Source: Thermoplasmata archaeon (GTDB taxonomy: Archaea > Thermoplasmatota > Thermoplasmata > Thermoplasmatales > Thermoplasmataceae). Taken from it: a DNA stretch of 64,000 nucleotides. The stretch is from positions 1 to 64,000 of the forward strand of contig JAKATN010000004.1 of NCBI GenBank assembly GCA_021818715.1, written 5' to 3'. This document shows, in pieces, positions 50,273-60,055 of the stretch; the stretch's first letter is position 1; the number at the start of each line of letters is the position of its first letter. Both the position numbers and the translations under genes were made by a program. The notes below the pieces were generated by a model. It was not told where the DNA came from, made no database searches, and saw nothing but the letters and a program-made list of their open reading frames with translations.

Positions 50273-51855
50273 GGTACATCCTCCTCAACTTCCTCTTCAA
50301 CCTCGTCCGAATACAGGAAGCATGCTGCCTTGTGATTCTTCTCTATCTCGACCAGCTTCGGTTTCTTCTCGGAACATATGTCCATCTTGAACTTGCACCT
50401 CGGGTGGAATCTGCAACCGGAAGGGGGGGAGATAAGGTTTGGAACGCTCCCCGGTATTGATTCCAGTCTTGCCGATTTCTCGTACCGCCTCTCAGCCTTG
50501 GGTATGGCGTTCATCAGGCCGGTGGTGTATGGATGCTTTGCATTGTAGAATATCTCCTTTACGGGCGCCTCTTCCACCAGGTTGCCCCCGTAGATAACGC
50601 CGACCCTATCGCACATTTCTGCTATTACCGCAAGATCGTGCGTTATGAAAAGTATGGACGTGTTGTAGGTTTTGTTCACTTCCCTCATCAGATCCAGTAT
50701 CTGTGCCTGGGTGGTCACGTCAAGTGCAGTGGTCGGTTCGTCCGCTATCAGGATCTTTGGGTTCGACGAGAAAGCCATCGCAATCATGCACCTCTGCAGC
50801 ATTCCTCCGCTGAGTTCGTGGGGATAGGCGTCCATTACCCTCTCGGGACCTGCAATGTTCACTTCGGTCAAAAGTTCAAGAACCCTTCCATCTGCATATT
50901 CCTCAAATGGCCTATCCATGAACCTCTTCAGGAATAACCTTTTCAGGACGAATAAAAGATAATCGGATCTGATCTGCGACTTTATCTGATAGATTTGTTT
51001 CCTGACCTCATCAATTTTCACTTCGTCTTCCTGTTTCTCGGCCTCAATCAGCTTCAGGTATAGGTCATGCTCCCTATCCTTTAAAAGGAAGTAATTCCTT
51101 GCCTGTTCCAGCTCTTCAAGATTGAGTCCGACCTTCTTGGTTGAAACCAGAGCAAGGCTTTCCTTCATTATGAATTCCCTGTCAGTTGAATTTTCATACA
51201 GATCAGTGAATGGTTTTGCAAGATCGGGGATAGCATACTGGCTGCACATCCTGGCAATCAGCTTCTTTCTGGTCTGGTTGTCCGGCTGTGCCATCAGAGT
51301 GTCAACCATCTTTGCGATGTCGTCTTCATTGAGTGTTTCCCTCTTGATGATGGAGTTGGAAATTTCGACCCTGCTGTGGAGCAGTATGGCCTCCTTGATC
51401 TGCTCCCCGATTGTCATAACCGGGTTGAGGGAAAGGAAGGGCTCCTGAAAGATCATTGAAACTTTGTCTCCCCTTATGCCTGACATTATGTAGTTGTGCC
51501 TCTTGATCAGCCGCTTCCGTCGCCTTATCCTGACATCGTAGGGACTCCTCACCTTGATGGTGACAAGCCTCTCAAGATCGTTCAGAATGTTGTATCCGTT
51601 TATGAAAATCCTTCCCCTTATTATGCGCCCTGGGGGGTCGGGTATGAGATCCATTGCGGCAGTTGCTGTCACGCTCTTTCCGCTCCCGCTCTCCCCGACA
51701 AGGCCGTATGATTCTCCTTCCTCTATGTAAAAAGAGAGGTTGTCGATTGCTTTCACTATGCCTTTGCTGGTAAAGAACCTCACCTTGAGGTCCTCAACGA
51801 TCAGTTGTTTCTCTTCTTTTCCTATCTGTATGCTCTGTTCCATTACGTTTTTCAC
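50269..51855 (-). CDS. oppD: Oligopeptide ABC transporter ATPase OppD
   Basis: This 528-residue ATPase has Walker [22 protein letters not shown]-loop [13 protein letters not shown], signature [17 protein letters not shown], Walker [14 protein letters not shown], and [15 protein letters not shown] in the oligopeptide C-terminal domain. An insertion of ~160 mostly helical, charged residues (around ERETLNEDD-like [18 protein letters not shown] to [14 protein letters not shown]) separates the Q-loop from the signature. This accounts for the extra length. It overlaps oppC as ATGA. Confidence 0.94.
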   Translation of the reverse strand: MKNVMEQSIQIGKEEKQLIVEDLKVRFFTSKGIVKAIDNLSFYIEEGESYGLVGESGSGKSVTATAAMDLIPDPPGRIIRGRIFINGYNILNDLERLVTIKVRSPYDVRIRRRKRLIKRHNYIMSGIRGDKVSMIFQEPFLSLNPVMTIGEQIKEAILLHSRVEISNSIIKRETLNEDDIAKMVDTLMAQPDNQTRKKLIARMCSQYAIPDLAKPFTDLYENSTDREFIMKESLALVSTKKVGLNLEELEQARNYFLLKDREHDLYLKLIEAEKQEDEVKIDEVRKQIYQIKSQIRSDYLLFVLKRLFLKRFMDRPFEEYADGRVLELLTEVNIAGPERVMDAYPHELSGGMLQRCMIAMAFSSNPKILIADEPTTALDVTTQAQILDLMREVNKTYNTSILFITHDLAVIAEMCDRVGVIYGGNLVEEAPVKEIFYNAKHPYTTGLMNAIPKAERRYEKSARLESIPGSVPNLISPPSGCRFHPRCKFKMDICSEKKPKLVEIEKNHKAACFLYSDEVEEEVEEDVP

Positions 51856-52877
51856 TTCCTGAGTTTTGGATCAAGCGCATCTCTAAGCCCGTCTCCAAAG
51901 AGGTTAATGGAGACTGTGAAGATAAGCAGGAATATGCCAGGTATCACGATGGGCCACCATATTATCGCAGTTCCCAGTATCTTGTTTGTGGACCACGAGA
52001 GCATGAAAACCTCTCCATTACTTATCAGCCCGCCAAGTTCCGGGAATGTATAAGTTCCATTGGGGAAAAAGCCCCCAACACCAAGGAAAGAAAGGGTCGC
52101 AAATATCAATATGATCGATCCCAGATCCAGCGATATCTGCACGAATACTGGCGAAAGCACATTCGGGAAAACATGGTAGAAGATGTTCCTTATCCTCGAA
52201 GATCCGGCAGCCGTAGCGGCTTCAACATAGTTCAATGACTTTGTTGAGAGGGCCAGGCTCCTTGTAAGCCTTGCATAAATGGGCCACCAGACTATTATCA
52301 ATGCGAGAAGCATGGCATTTAATGAGCTGTGAAGCGGTGCCGTAAATGCCACTGTAAATGCTATTACTATGATCAGGAAAGGTATGCTGAAGAAGATGTC
52401 CGTGATCCTCATCATCAGTTCGTCCGCCCATCTTCCCAGATATCCAGCAGTGACGCCGACGATTGATCCTGCCGTAGCACCTATGGCCACTATGAGAAAT
52501 GAATATCCGAGATCAAATTTCAGTGAGGCAAACATTGCTGGGAGGAGCGGATAGTTGTAGATGGTTCCCCCAAACCAATATATGAAACCGTGACTGAACC
52601 CTGGTGCGAATGGTGAGGGGTATGTCTGCTGTGTGGTCGCGTACTGCGGAGCATAGGTGTTTATGTAAGTGTATGTCGCAGCTGGTATCCCGAACAGGGC
52701 AGGATCGAAGATATCAACCATGGTTATTCCAACATATATCAGAACGATTATAAGCCCTGCAACTGCGGATTTGTAGAACAGGAAACTCTTCAACGTTGCT
52801 GTGAACTGTTCGACTCTGGGACTATACCTCTTGCCTGTTTGCAGGCCTGTCTGTTCAAATCCTACTTCTTCAACCAA
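51852..52877 (-). CDS. oppC: Oligopeptide ABC transporter permease OppC
   Basis: This 341-residue permease has six helices. The first helix (residues ~32-52) is followed by a ~55-residue extracellular segment rich in Tyr/Pro, then five helices with the coupling motif EAATAAGSSRIRNIFYHVFP. The end, GDGLRDALDPKLR, is the usual DppC C-terminus. It starts 12 bp after oppB. Confidence 0.95.
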   Translation of the reverse strand: MVEEVGFEQTGLQTGKRYSPRVEQFTATLKSFLFYKSAVAGLIIVLIYVGITMVDIFDPALFGIPAATYTYINTYAPQYATTQQTYPSPFAPGFSHGFIYWFGGTIYNYPLLPAMFASLKFDLGYSFLIVAIGATAGSIVGVTAGYLGRWADELMMRITDIFFSIPFLIIVIAFTVAFTAPLHSSLNAMLLALIIVWWPIYARLTRSLALSTKSLNYVEAATAAGSSRIRNIFYHVFPNVLSPVFVQISLDLGSIILIFATLSFLGVGGFFPNGTYTFPELGGLISNGEVFMLSWSTNKILGTAIIWWPIVIPGIFLLIFTVSINLFGDGLRDALDPKLRK

Positions 52878-52889
52878 ACTTGATCACCT

Positions 52890-53981
52890 TCAGTACCTTA
52901 TCCTCGGGTCGAGGAACGCATAAACAACATCCACTAGCAAATTTGTAATCATAAGTATGAGTCCAAACACAAAGGTGAGCGCCAGTATTCCCCATACCTG
53001 AACACCCAACGCAAAGTTCACCGCCAGATATCCGATGCCAAGATAGTTGAAAACAATTTCAACCGTGACCACACCACCCAGTAGGCCGGATATCAACAAC
53101 CCCAGCACAGTCACCGTAGGCAGCAGGGCATTCTTTCTGATGTGTTTCTTTATCACTAGCCTTTCTGGAACTCCCTTTGCCCTGGCTGTCTTGATAAATT
53201 CCTGTCCGGCAGCGTCGACCATACCGGCACGGATAAATCTCAGTATGCCGGCAAGGATGCCGTATGTGATTGTGACGACTGGAAGCACGAGATGGGCGAC
53301 AGCGCTGACGAAAAGACTCAGGTTCCCGGCAAGCAGGGAATCTATGAGAAGGATGTGCGTCGGGTCGCTTAGGCCAAACTCCCCTATGGGAACGCCTGTA
53401 GCTCCTGCTACCCCAGATCCAGAATAGGGGAACGCTGAGGCCACCAGGCCAATTCCGTGATTGGCGAAGAGTGCTATCAGTATATATCCAAGCCAGAATG
53501 CGGGCAGCGCATAACCGCTGAGAGAGAATATTCTTCCCACTGCGTCGGCAGGCGTATTCGGCCTTGCTCCAATGTATGTCCCAAGCGGGATGGCGATTAT
53601 TACTGAGAGTATTGTTGCTCCCAGAGCAAGCTGTATAGTGTTGGGGATGAAAACTCCGATTGCGGTCATGGTGGAAACACGAGATGGAAAGGTAACCTGA
53701 CCCCAGTTACCCGTGAAAAGGTCTGCTACGAACCTAAAATAGCTTCCAATCGGGTTGGTGAACTGCAACTGCCCGTTTATAACTGCTGCACTGAAACCCT
53801 GCTGGTCAAGGTAATTGGCAAGAGTCGCCAGACCGTGATTACCGTGCAGATCCGGGTTAAATGCAACTGCAATCTGATATGGCCCAAAGGCCCAGAGCAG
53901 AATAAAAACCAGAACCGTCAGTCCCATGAGAGTCGGGATAATAATGAGGCCCCTCCTTATGATGAAGTACTTTAGCTCCAT
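52890..53981 (-). CDS. oppB: Oligopeptide ABC transporter permease OppB
   Basis: This 363-residue permease of the DppB type opens with YFIIRRGLIIIPTLMGLTVL, contains a large extracellular loop (residues ~40-105), GTYIGARPNTPADAVGRIFS and the coupling motif EFIKTARAKGVPERLVIKKH, and ends DVVYAFLDPRIRY. ATG 53981 is 26 bp from TATA (54003-54013), so oppBCDF starts as a leaderless unit separate from oppA. Confidence 0.95.
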   Translation of the reverse strand: MELKYFIIRRGLIIIPTLMGLTVLVFILLWAFGPYQIAVAFNPDLHGNHGLATLANYLDQQGFSAAVINGQLQFTNPIGSYFRFVADLFTGNWGQVTFPSRVSTMTAIGVFIPNTIQLALGATILSVIIAIPLGTYIGARPNTPADAVGRIFSLSGYALPAFWLGYILIALFANHGIGLVASAFPYSGSGVAGATGVPIGEFGLSDPTHILLIDSLLAGNLSLFVSAVAHLVLPVVTITYGILAGILRFIRAGMVDAAGQEFIKTARAKGVPERLVIKKHIRKNALLPTVTVLGLLISGLLGGVVTVEIVFNYLGIGYLAVNFALGVQVWGILALTFVFGLILMITNLLVDVVYAFLDPRIRY

Positions 53982-54002
53982 GGCTTGATAGGATGTAAAA
54001 TT

Positions 54003-54013
54003 ACATATTTAAT
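54003..54013 (-). promoter_or_regulatory. TATA box of oppBCDF
   Basis: ATTAAATATGT on the minus strand, centred ~54007, 26 bp upstream of ATG 53981. Confidence 0.6.
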
Positions 54014-54339
54014 GTTACTGTGACTGCACGCGGTTAAGGTCATCCGGATGGATTTCAGCGCATCCATTCGCCTGGTTTCCTGCGTATCATCCTGCTTTTA
54101 CTTTCAGCCCACTCCTGGATAAGTATTTTAACTGATCATGCTGCACCTCATATCAAAAAGAAATTACCCATAAACCGGGCTGGAATTCAATAGTATAGGA
54201 AAAACCATGGTGCGAAGCTATTTCCAGTCAACGCCTTGCGGCGGTGCGTTACTCCAGATTTAAAACGTTATGCTGAAATGACCGCAGCATTAAGATGTGA
54301 GCAAAAGGCCTTTATTGTTAAACGGAAAGAAACTTGAAT
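54014..54339. other. Interval between oppA and oppB without a gene
   Basis: About 325 bp between the oppA terminator and the oppB promoter. I see only short frames, scattered AT-rich spots and a weak GCC-N4-GGC stem near 54230; no gene is supported. Confidence 0.4.
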
Positions 54340-54398
54340 GTAAACAGTGAAAAATCAAAAAGAATAAAATTAAAAAAATTAATTAAAAATAAAAAAAC
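54340..54398 (-). terminator. T-rich terminator after oppA
   Basis: Directly after the oppA stop (minus strand), the transcript runs through successive T tracts (T7, T5, T7, T4, T5) in ~55 nt. This is the classic archaeal oligo-T termination signal and separates oppA from oppBCDF. Confidence 0.65.
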
Positions 54399-54400
54399 TT

Positions 54401-57136
54401 CTACGTTGTGTAGAAGTAGTTGTAGAGCCATCCCATCGATGATATCATGACGTTCTCCATGTACTTGTACACAATGGTGGACGGCACATGCGTGTTCACA
54501 AGCTGGAACCCATATGCCTGGTAGAGGTACACATAGAAGGTCATGTTAACCAGATTCTGGTTCATCTGATGGAATGCGGCTTCCTGCTGAGCAAGAGTCC
54601 TGGAGACGTTTGTGCCGTTTGCATACTCAGACAGCATCTGGTTCATTACCGCTGCCTCGGTTGCATTTGGCGTCGGATTGTTTGGATTACCGTTGAACCA
54701 GTAAGGAGTGAAATCGTTCGGTCCAGGATATGTGCTTGCATTGATCGGCTCTGCCATCGGGCCAAGGTAGTCTGTCGGGTTAGGATAGTCAGGTGCCCAG
54801 CCAAGCTCGTAAACAGGCATCGGGTTCAGGCCCTGCTGCATGTATCCAAGTTCAGTGTTGAAGTTGATTGGATGCACAGGGAAGTTGCCGTTGTCCGAGG
54901 TTGTGCCGAATATGACTTCCGACAGGTTGTAGGCCCAGTTCTGCACAGCGAGCTGATCAACCGGATCAGGGTTGAATATCATGATCGGTATGTTCAGCGG
55001 GCTGCCATTGTAGTTTCCGCTCGCGGTTACGCCCATGACCTTGTTTGCAGGGCTGTTAAGGAACTGGTTCCAGTAGTTCTTTGCCATCGTGAGGTCAAAG
55101 TACGGAACGCCCGTAGTGGTGGAGTTAAGGTCTGAGATTGTCTGCGCGTATGCCATACCAGCCGGCAACATTCCCGCATATGACTCTGCGAATATCGTGT
55201 TGTAGACTACGTTTCCGACCAGATAGTTGATGTAGTAGTTGTAGGCGAATGTGTACGCAAACACGTTCCTGACGGCGAGCGATGTGAAGAAGGTCTGTGG
55301 CACGTTAGATCCTGGATAGGCGCTTGCAAGCATCTTTGTGTTGATGTTGGCATTCAGGTTAAACCAGAATATGTTGAGCGTTGGCAGGTGATAGATGTTG
55401 ATGATGTTCTTGGACTGCATTGCCTGCACTGTTGACCAGTAGGTCGTGGGAATACCTGCTGCTGTCTGTGCCTGTCCAGACTCAAGATCGAGCACCGCGG
55501 TGTCCGGCGTAGCTATGTATTTGATGTTGACTGTGGTCTCCTGGGGTTTCGGGTACCATGGTCCAGGTGACTGGAATGCCGGGTTGGCAGTGAAGATTAC
55601 TTCCTGGTTGGGTGAGTTGTAGCTTATCTCGTACGGACCGTTTGCAAAGGCGTTGAACTCTACGTATGTGTTATAGTACTGCTCAACGCCCTGCTTCTGG
55701 TAAGCGGCGAAACCTGCAGGAGTGAAAGTTATTCCTGCGCCATGCTGGATCAGCCACTTGGAACTCATTACAAAGTCACCGCTGGCCGAGAGCAGCTGGA
55801 ACACGTAAGTCGGTGTCTCAGAGGCCACGAAGTGGAAGGTTATCTGGTTTGTGGCATTGTCATATGTCAGGGCATGGGTGATGTTGGCATATGTGTTGCT
55901 GACGTAATAGTTACCAGGCAGCAAAACCTGCGCTATGATCCATCCTCCAGTTCCCGGGGAGCCTGCATCAAACAGCAGAGTTCTCACAAACGAGTAGTAG
56001 ACGTCGTATGCAGTAACTGGGGTACCGTCCTGCCACGAGGCGTTAGCCCTTATGGTGAACGTGTAGTTCATGTAGTTGCTGCTGATTCCGCCATTGGCCA
56101 CTGAGGGGAGTTTTGCTGCCAGTTCAGGGAAGAATGTGCTGTTGGAAGACCCGTTGTACTGCACCAGATACTGGTATACGTTGCTCAGAATTTCGTCACT
56201 CACCGTATCATAGGCAATAGCCCCGTCGAGTGTCTTGTATCCACCTGCGACAACTTCGTCGTTGGTGAAGACATGGGTTGTTGACTTTGATACCAGACCG
56301 CCGTTGGCGAAGACTGCAATGTCAAAACCAGTCACGGTCGAAGTGAAATTGGCATATCCCACAGAGGCGTTTCCCGTTGCACTAGTCGTGGTGACCAGTA
56401 CCGCGTATAGCCCGGGTGCCGCGTTCGAGACATTGTAGAATGGATAATTCAGATTGACCTGTCCGGCCAGATTCCAAATGATTCCACCGCTGCTTGTCAG
56501 GGTTTGGTAGGACTGCGAGATGACTGTATATCCGCTGCCGTTTATATCAGTGTAACCGATGAAGTAGCTGAAGTGTGACCCAGGCGCAAAGATGTTGGTT
56601 GAGTTCACCACAACTGCGCTTGATGCACTCACGTTAAGCGACATCAGTGCGGTTGACTGACCAGTAATAGATGTTGTCTTAGCGGCAATTACCGGTAGCA
56701 GACTCCCGGCATTGTTAGCCGAGCTCCCGTCACTGTACGTTACAGTGTAATAGATGTAGAAACTGCCCGATATCTGGTACGTGTGCGTTACGTGAAGTAC
56801 GCCGTTGCTGACCGATGAGGAATTGTATGTGGCGCTCTGCCCGTCGCCGAAATAGAATGTAGCAGATTCAAAATTGCTGGCCACGCTTGCGTCAAACCCA
56901 TAGCTTTGCCCCACAGTTGCAGTGTAATTATTGCCCGAAATTGTAGGTAGGGGCCCTGTCCCTGGTGTACTTGTGCTTGGCGATTTCAGAACATACGCGA
57001 CCGCAAGTGCCGCAACCGCAAGTATCAAAACGACAGTTATTACCTGCCATTTCGTTACCGAGGAAGCTTTCCTTGGGGGAACGATAGGCTCTGATCCGCC
57101 TGTTCCTTTAGGTGTGTTTTCCGTGTTACTATCCAT
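54401..57136 (-). CDS. oppA: Oligopeptide-binding protein OppA with N-terminal PKD-like region
   Basis: This 911-residue extracytoplasmic binding protein is about 300 residues longer than usual. A short cytosolic N-terminus and one anchor helix (residues ~32-50) are followed by a Ser/Thr linker and a PKD-like domain (FGDGQSATYNSS ... HTYQISGSFYIYYTV), a further beta domain to ~290, then the family 5 binding domain with YTFTIRANASWQDGTPVTAY and VYYSFVRTL. NxS/T sequons abound. ATG 57136 is preceded by GGAGGT, with a TATA (AAATAAATAC) near 57173, so oppA has a short leader. The frame extends to 57265 but without support. Confidence 0.92.
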   Translation of the reverse strand: MDSNTENTPKGTGGSEPIVPPRKASSVTKWQVITVVLILAVAALAVAYVLKSPSTSTPGTGPLPTISGNNYTATVGQSYGFDASVASNFESATFYFGDGQSATYNSSSVSNGVLHVTHTYQISGSFYIYYTVTYSDGSSANNAGSLLPVIAAKTTSITGQSTALMSLNVSASSAVVVNSTNIFAPGSHFSYFIGYTDINGSGYTVISQSYQTLTSSGGIIWNLAGQVNLNYPFYNVSNAAPGLYAVLVTTTSATGNASVGYANFTSTVTGFDIAVFANGGLVSKSTTHVFTNDEVVAGGYKTLDGAIAYDTVSDEILSNVYQYLVQYNGSSNSTFFPELAAKLPSVANGGISSNYMNYTFTIRANASWQDGTPVTAYDVYYSFVRTLLFDAGSPGTGGWIIAQVLLPGNYYVSNTYANITHALTYDNATNQITFHFVASETPTYVFQLLSASGDFVMSSKWLIQHGAGITFTPAGFAAYQKQGVEQYYNTYVEFNAFANGPYEISYNSPNQEVIFTANPAFQSPGPWYPKPQETTVNIKYIATPDTAVLDLESGQAQTAAGIPTTYWSTVQAMQSKNIINIYHLPTLNIFWFNLNANINTKMLASAYPGSNVPQTFFTSLAVRNVFAYTFAYNYYINYLVGNVVYNTIFAESYAGMLPAGMAYAQTISDLNSTTTGVPYFDLTMAKNYWNQFLNSPANKVMGVTASGNYNGSPLNIPIMIFNPDPVDQLAVQNWAYNLSEVIFGTTSDNGNFPVHPINFNTELGYMQQGLNPMPVYELGWAPDYPNPTDYLGPMAEPINASTYPGPNDFTPYWFNGNPNNPTPNATEAAVMNQMLSEYANGTNVSRTLAQQEAAFHQMNQNLVNMTFYVYLYQAYGFQLVNTHVPSTIVYKYMENVMISSMGWLYNYFYTT

Positions 57137-57140
57137 AGTA

Positions 57141-57180
57141 ACCTCCGTTCCGTCCATTGGAATACATGTATTTATTTGTT
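57141..57180 (-). promoter_or_regulatory. oppA promoter and Shine-Dalgarno
   Basis: TATA-like AACAAATAAATACA (57180-57167) and GGAGGT (57146-57141) 4 nt before ATG 57136. The expected transcription start is ~57148, so this is one of the few leadered first genes. Confidence 0.55.
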
Positions 57181-57370
57181 TGCGCGATGTTTTAAATACA
57201 ATCCATGTCAGGCCGCGTATGACGGGCAACGGGTGGCTGGCTGGACCACCTGTGACATCACCCATCGTTTATTCTGTGATCTCGGGTTTGGCACCATGCA
57301 CAGATCAGAAGACTCCCTGAACGTTTTGCCAGTCAGGTAACTGCGAGGTAATATTGAGCCCTGAAACCTT

Positions 57371-58222
57371 TCAGAGGAATTCCTCAAAGTCCTCAGGCTT
57401 CAATTTCCTGTAAGGTCTTTCGGCAAGCGGGGTCTCTTCTGCGGTCACGGGATCAAGGTCCTCATAAGACTGGCTTTTCACCTGGTAGAAAATACCTATG
57501 GGGATCCTGTCGCCCCATTCCTGGACAGCCCTGTATGCCTCCTCAAAGTTCGATGGATCCTTTGCCTCGTACTTGTAGACCCTTTTCCTGAAGTAATCAT
57601 ATGTGTTGGTCTTGTTGAATGTCACGCACGGACTGAACACGTCGATGAAGGAGAAGCCCTTGTGCTGTATTCCTTTCTTAATCACTTCCTGCAGATGTTT
57701 CGGATCACCGGAAAATGACCTTGCAACAAAGGTTGCTCCAGCTGAAAGCGCAAAGGTCATTGGATTTACCGGCTTCTCTATATTTCCGTCGGGGGTCGTC
57801 TTGGATATGAAGCCTATTTCCGACGTAGGAGAAGCCTGGCCAGTGGTCAGCCCGAAAATCTGGTTGTCCGAGACGATATAGGTAAGATCGACATTCCTCT
57901 TTGCAGTATGGAAGAAGTGCTGCGTTCCCTCAAAAAATCCGTCGCCGTCCCCGCCGTAGCCAATAACTGTGAGCTTCCTGTTAGCCCACTTCACCGCGGA
58001 TGCAACCGGCAGAAGCCTGCCGTGCAGGCCGTGGAAACCGTAAGCCCTTATGAATTCAGGCAGGTTGCTGGAGCAGCCTATCCCTGATACAACCACAGCA
58101 TTTTCCGGCTCAATTTTCAGTTCGGCCAGGGCATTCTTTATAGCCGAAAGCTGCGCGAAGTTGCCGCACGCTGGGCACCAGTCCGGCCTGATTTTTCCGC
58201 TGTAATCATTGACTGTCACCAT
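57371..58222 (-). CDS. korB: 2-oxoacid:ferredoxin oxidoreductase, beta subunit
   Basis: This 283-residue thiamine-diphosphate subunit oxidises 2-oxoacids to acyl-CoA, reducing ferredoxin. The cluster motif WCPACGNFAQLSAIKNAL lies near the N-terminus; the TPP/Mg segment GYGGDGDGFFEGTQHFFHTA and SDNQIFGLTTGQASPTS are clear. With a fused alpha subunit this is the two-subunit type described in thermoacidophilic archaea, with a broad 2-oxoacid range. It overlaps korA by 7 bp (ATGGTGA); GAGGTGA precedes the ATG. Confidence 0.94.
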   Translation of the reverse strand: MVTVNDYSGKIRPDWCPACGNFAQLSAIKNALAELKIEPENAVVVSGIGCSSNLPEFIRAYGFHGLHGRLLPVASAVKWANRKLTVIGYGGDGDGFFEGTQHFFHTAKRNVDLTYIVSDNQIFGLTTGQASPTSEIGFISKTTPDGNIEKPVNPMTFALSAGATFVARSFSGDPKHLQEVIKKGIQHKGFSFIDVFSPCVTFNKTNTYDYFRKRVYKYEAKDPSNFEEAYRAVQEWGDRIPIGIFYQVKSQSYEDLDPVTAEETPLAERPYRKLKPEDFEEFL

Positions 58223-59946
58223 ATTTTCACCTCAATCATTGCCGCAAGCTCAGACGGGTAAAACGCCTCACCGTTGTACTTTCTCACTAGCACCGTTTTC
58301 AGCCCGAGTTCCGCCTTCAACAGGCGGTTGAACTGCCCGCTGTAGTTGTTTTCCACCACGATGATCTTCTTTTTCCCGGAACATAATTTCCCGATGTCCG
58401 GGTTGACCGGAAACACCCTGTTGACCTTTATAGCGCCTATTCGATGACCTTTACCGCGAAGGATGTCTATCGCCTCTTCGGTCACACCGGCAGTGGAACC
58501 CCACTGTATGACCGCATATTCTGCATCCGCGAGCATGTATGTCTCTGTGGGAGGCATTTTTCTCAAGAGTGTATCGAGTTTCCTCATCCTCTTGTCCATC
58601 ATCGCAACCCGCTTGGTCGGATCGGTCTCGGCATCGCTGACCACGTCACCATATTCGTCGTGCTCATCAGAGTCCTCATTGTGCATCAGGCCTTTCTGGC
58701 CCGGGATAGCCCTCGGGGAGATCCCGCTCTCCGTGATCAGGTATCTCTTGTAATCCTTCTCACCGTCAACCGGTCTGCGACCATCATCTATCCTGAATTC
58801 CGGATCTATGCTGTCCACGGTTTCGTTGTGTTCCGAAAGGTAGAGATCTGACATGATTATGACGGGCGTCTGGTATTCCTGTGCAAGGTTCATTGCCTCT
58901 GAGGTAAGATTGATGCAGTCCCTTGCGTCTCTTGGGCTCAGTACTATCCTTGGGAAGTCCCCCTGGGAAGCGCCCAGCACAAGATTCAGGTCTCCCTGCT
59001 CGGTCTTCGTTGGCAGGCCCGTTGACGGCCCAGGCCTCTGTGATTCGTATATAACTATCGGTATTTCCATCATTCCAGCAAGACCGAGCGCCTCCACCAT
59101 AAGGGAGAAGCCCCCTCCTGATGATCCTGTCATTGCCCTTGCGCCAGCGTAGTTTGCACCTATTGTCATATTTATGGCCGATATCTCGTCTTCCGGTATC
59201 TTGACAAAGACCCCGAAATCCCTGGCATGGGCTGCGAGGTAATGGAGCGCGGAAGAAGCGGGCGTCATAGGGTACCCTATATACATCTTGAGACCACCGC
59301 GTACTGCTCCAAGCCCAATTGCTTCTCCTCCCCCTATGAGGTACTTCCTCTTGCTGCCGAAGGAGAGTTTCTTGCCGGTTGGTTTATGGTTCGAAAGATA
59401 GTAATCGTAACCTTCTTTCGCGGCGCTCACGTTCTGTTCTGAAACTTTACCCTTCTTGCCGAACACGTCCAGGATGACCGACGAAAGGGTGTCGAAATCC
59501 ACTCCCGTGGCAGCCATTGCAGCGCCTATGGCAACCGTGTTTTTCATAAGGGCAAAGGAGCTGTGCTTTGACGCCAGGTCCGACAGAGGCATGGGCACGT
59601 AGGTGACCTTCCTCTCCGTGTAACCCGAGATGGACTTGTCGAAAATCGCAATACCGGACAGTGGCGAGGCCCCTCCCTCATTAATATCCGGGTTGGTGTG
59701 ACGCTCCACCCCGTCCTTGTTGAGCGCTATCAGGATGTCAAGCCCGTCTCCCTGCGACCTGACCTTTCCACCTGATGCCCTGACCTGGTACCAGCTTTGC
59801 CCCCCTCTGACTATGTCCTGGTAATAATTGTAAGTCATCACGTTCAGTCCCTTTCTGGAAAACGTCTTGGCAATAATCTGCCCGGCAGACTGGACCCCGT
59901 CGCCGGCTGCCCCTGCAACCCTAATAATTATCTCGTCATCCCTCAT
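58216..59946 (-). CDS. korA: 2-oxoacid:ferredoxin oxidoreductase, fused gamma-alpha subunit
   Basis: This 576-residue subunit combines an N-terminal gamma domain (IIIRVAGAAGDGVQSAGQII, residues ~5-25, to ~185) and an alpha domain with MYIGYPMTPASSALHYLA, GARAMTGSSGGGFSLM and GPSTGLPTKTEQGDL. The YPMTPAS motif replaces the YPITPSS of relatives. The C-terminal part (VIQWGSTAGVTEEAIDIL) is the domain that docks with CoA. ATG 59946 is leadered from a TATA near 59985. Divergent from aspA. Confidence 0.94.
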   Translation of the reverse strand: MRDDEIIIRVAGAAGDGVQSAGQIIAKTFSRKGLNVMTYNYYQDIVRGGQSWYQVRASGGKVRSQGDGLDILIALNKDGVERHTNPDINEGGASPLSGIAIFDKSISGYTERKVTYVPMPLSDLASKHSSFALMKNTVAIGAAMAATGVDFDTLSSVILDVFGKKGKVSEQNVSAAKEGYDYYLSNHKPTGKKLSFGSKRKYLIGGGEAIGLGAVRGGLKMYIGYPMTPASSALHYLAAHARDFGVFVKIPEDEISAINMTIGANYAGARAMTGSSGGGFSLMVEALGLAGMMEIPIVIYESQRPGPSTGLPTKTEQGDLNLVLGASQGDFPRIVLSPRDARDCINLTSEAMNLAQEYQTPVIIMSDLYLSEHNETVDSIDPEFRIDDGRRPVDGEKDYKRYLITESGISPRAIPGQKGLMHNEDSDEHDEYGDVVSDAETDPTKRVAMMDKRMRKLDTLLRKMPPTETYMLADAEYAVIQWGSTAGVTEEAIDILRGKGHRIGAIKVNRVFPVNPDIGKLCSGKKKIIVVENNYSGQFNRLLKAELGLKTVLVRKYNGEAFYPSELAAMIEVKIW

Positions 59947-60023
59947 TGCACTCTACCAGTTCTGCTGCTATCCCTAGTCTCTATAATACATTTTTGAGAT
60001 TTGTGGAACAACTCATGTGGCGA

Positions 60024-60036
60024 GTTGCGTATATAC
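60024..60036 (+). promoter_or_regulatory. TATA box of aspA
   Basis: GTATATAC (60029-60036) centred 24 bp upstream of ATG 60056. It places the start at MARKERDV and excludes the earlier in-frame ATG 60017. Confidence 0.6.
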
Positions 60037-60055
60037 TCAAAAAAGATACCTGATA

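Noticed and set aside
53982-54400. Small gene between oppA and oppB
   Set aside because: Only short frames without initiation signals; the region is explained by the oppA T-rich terminator and the oppB promoter.
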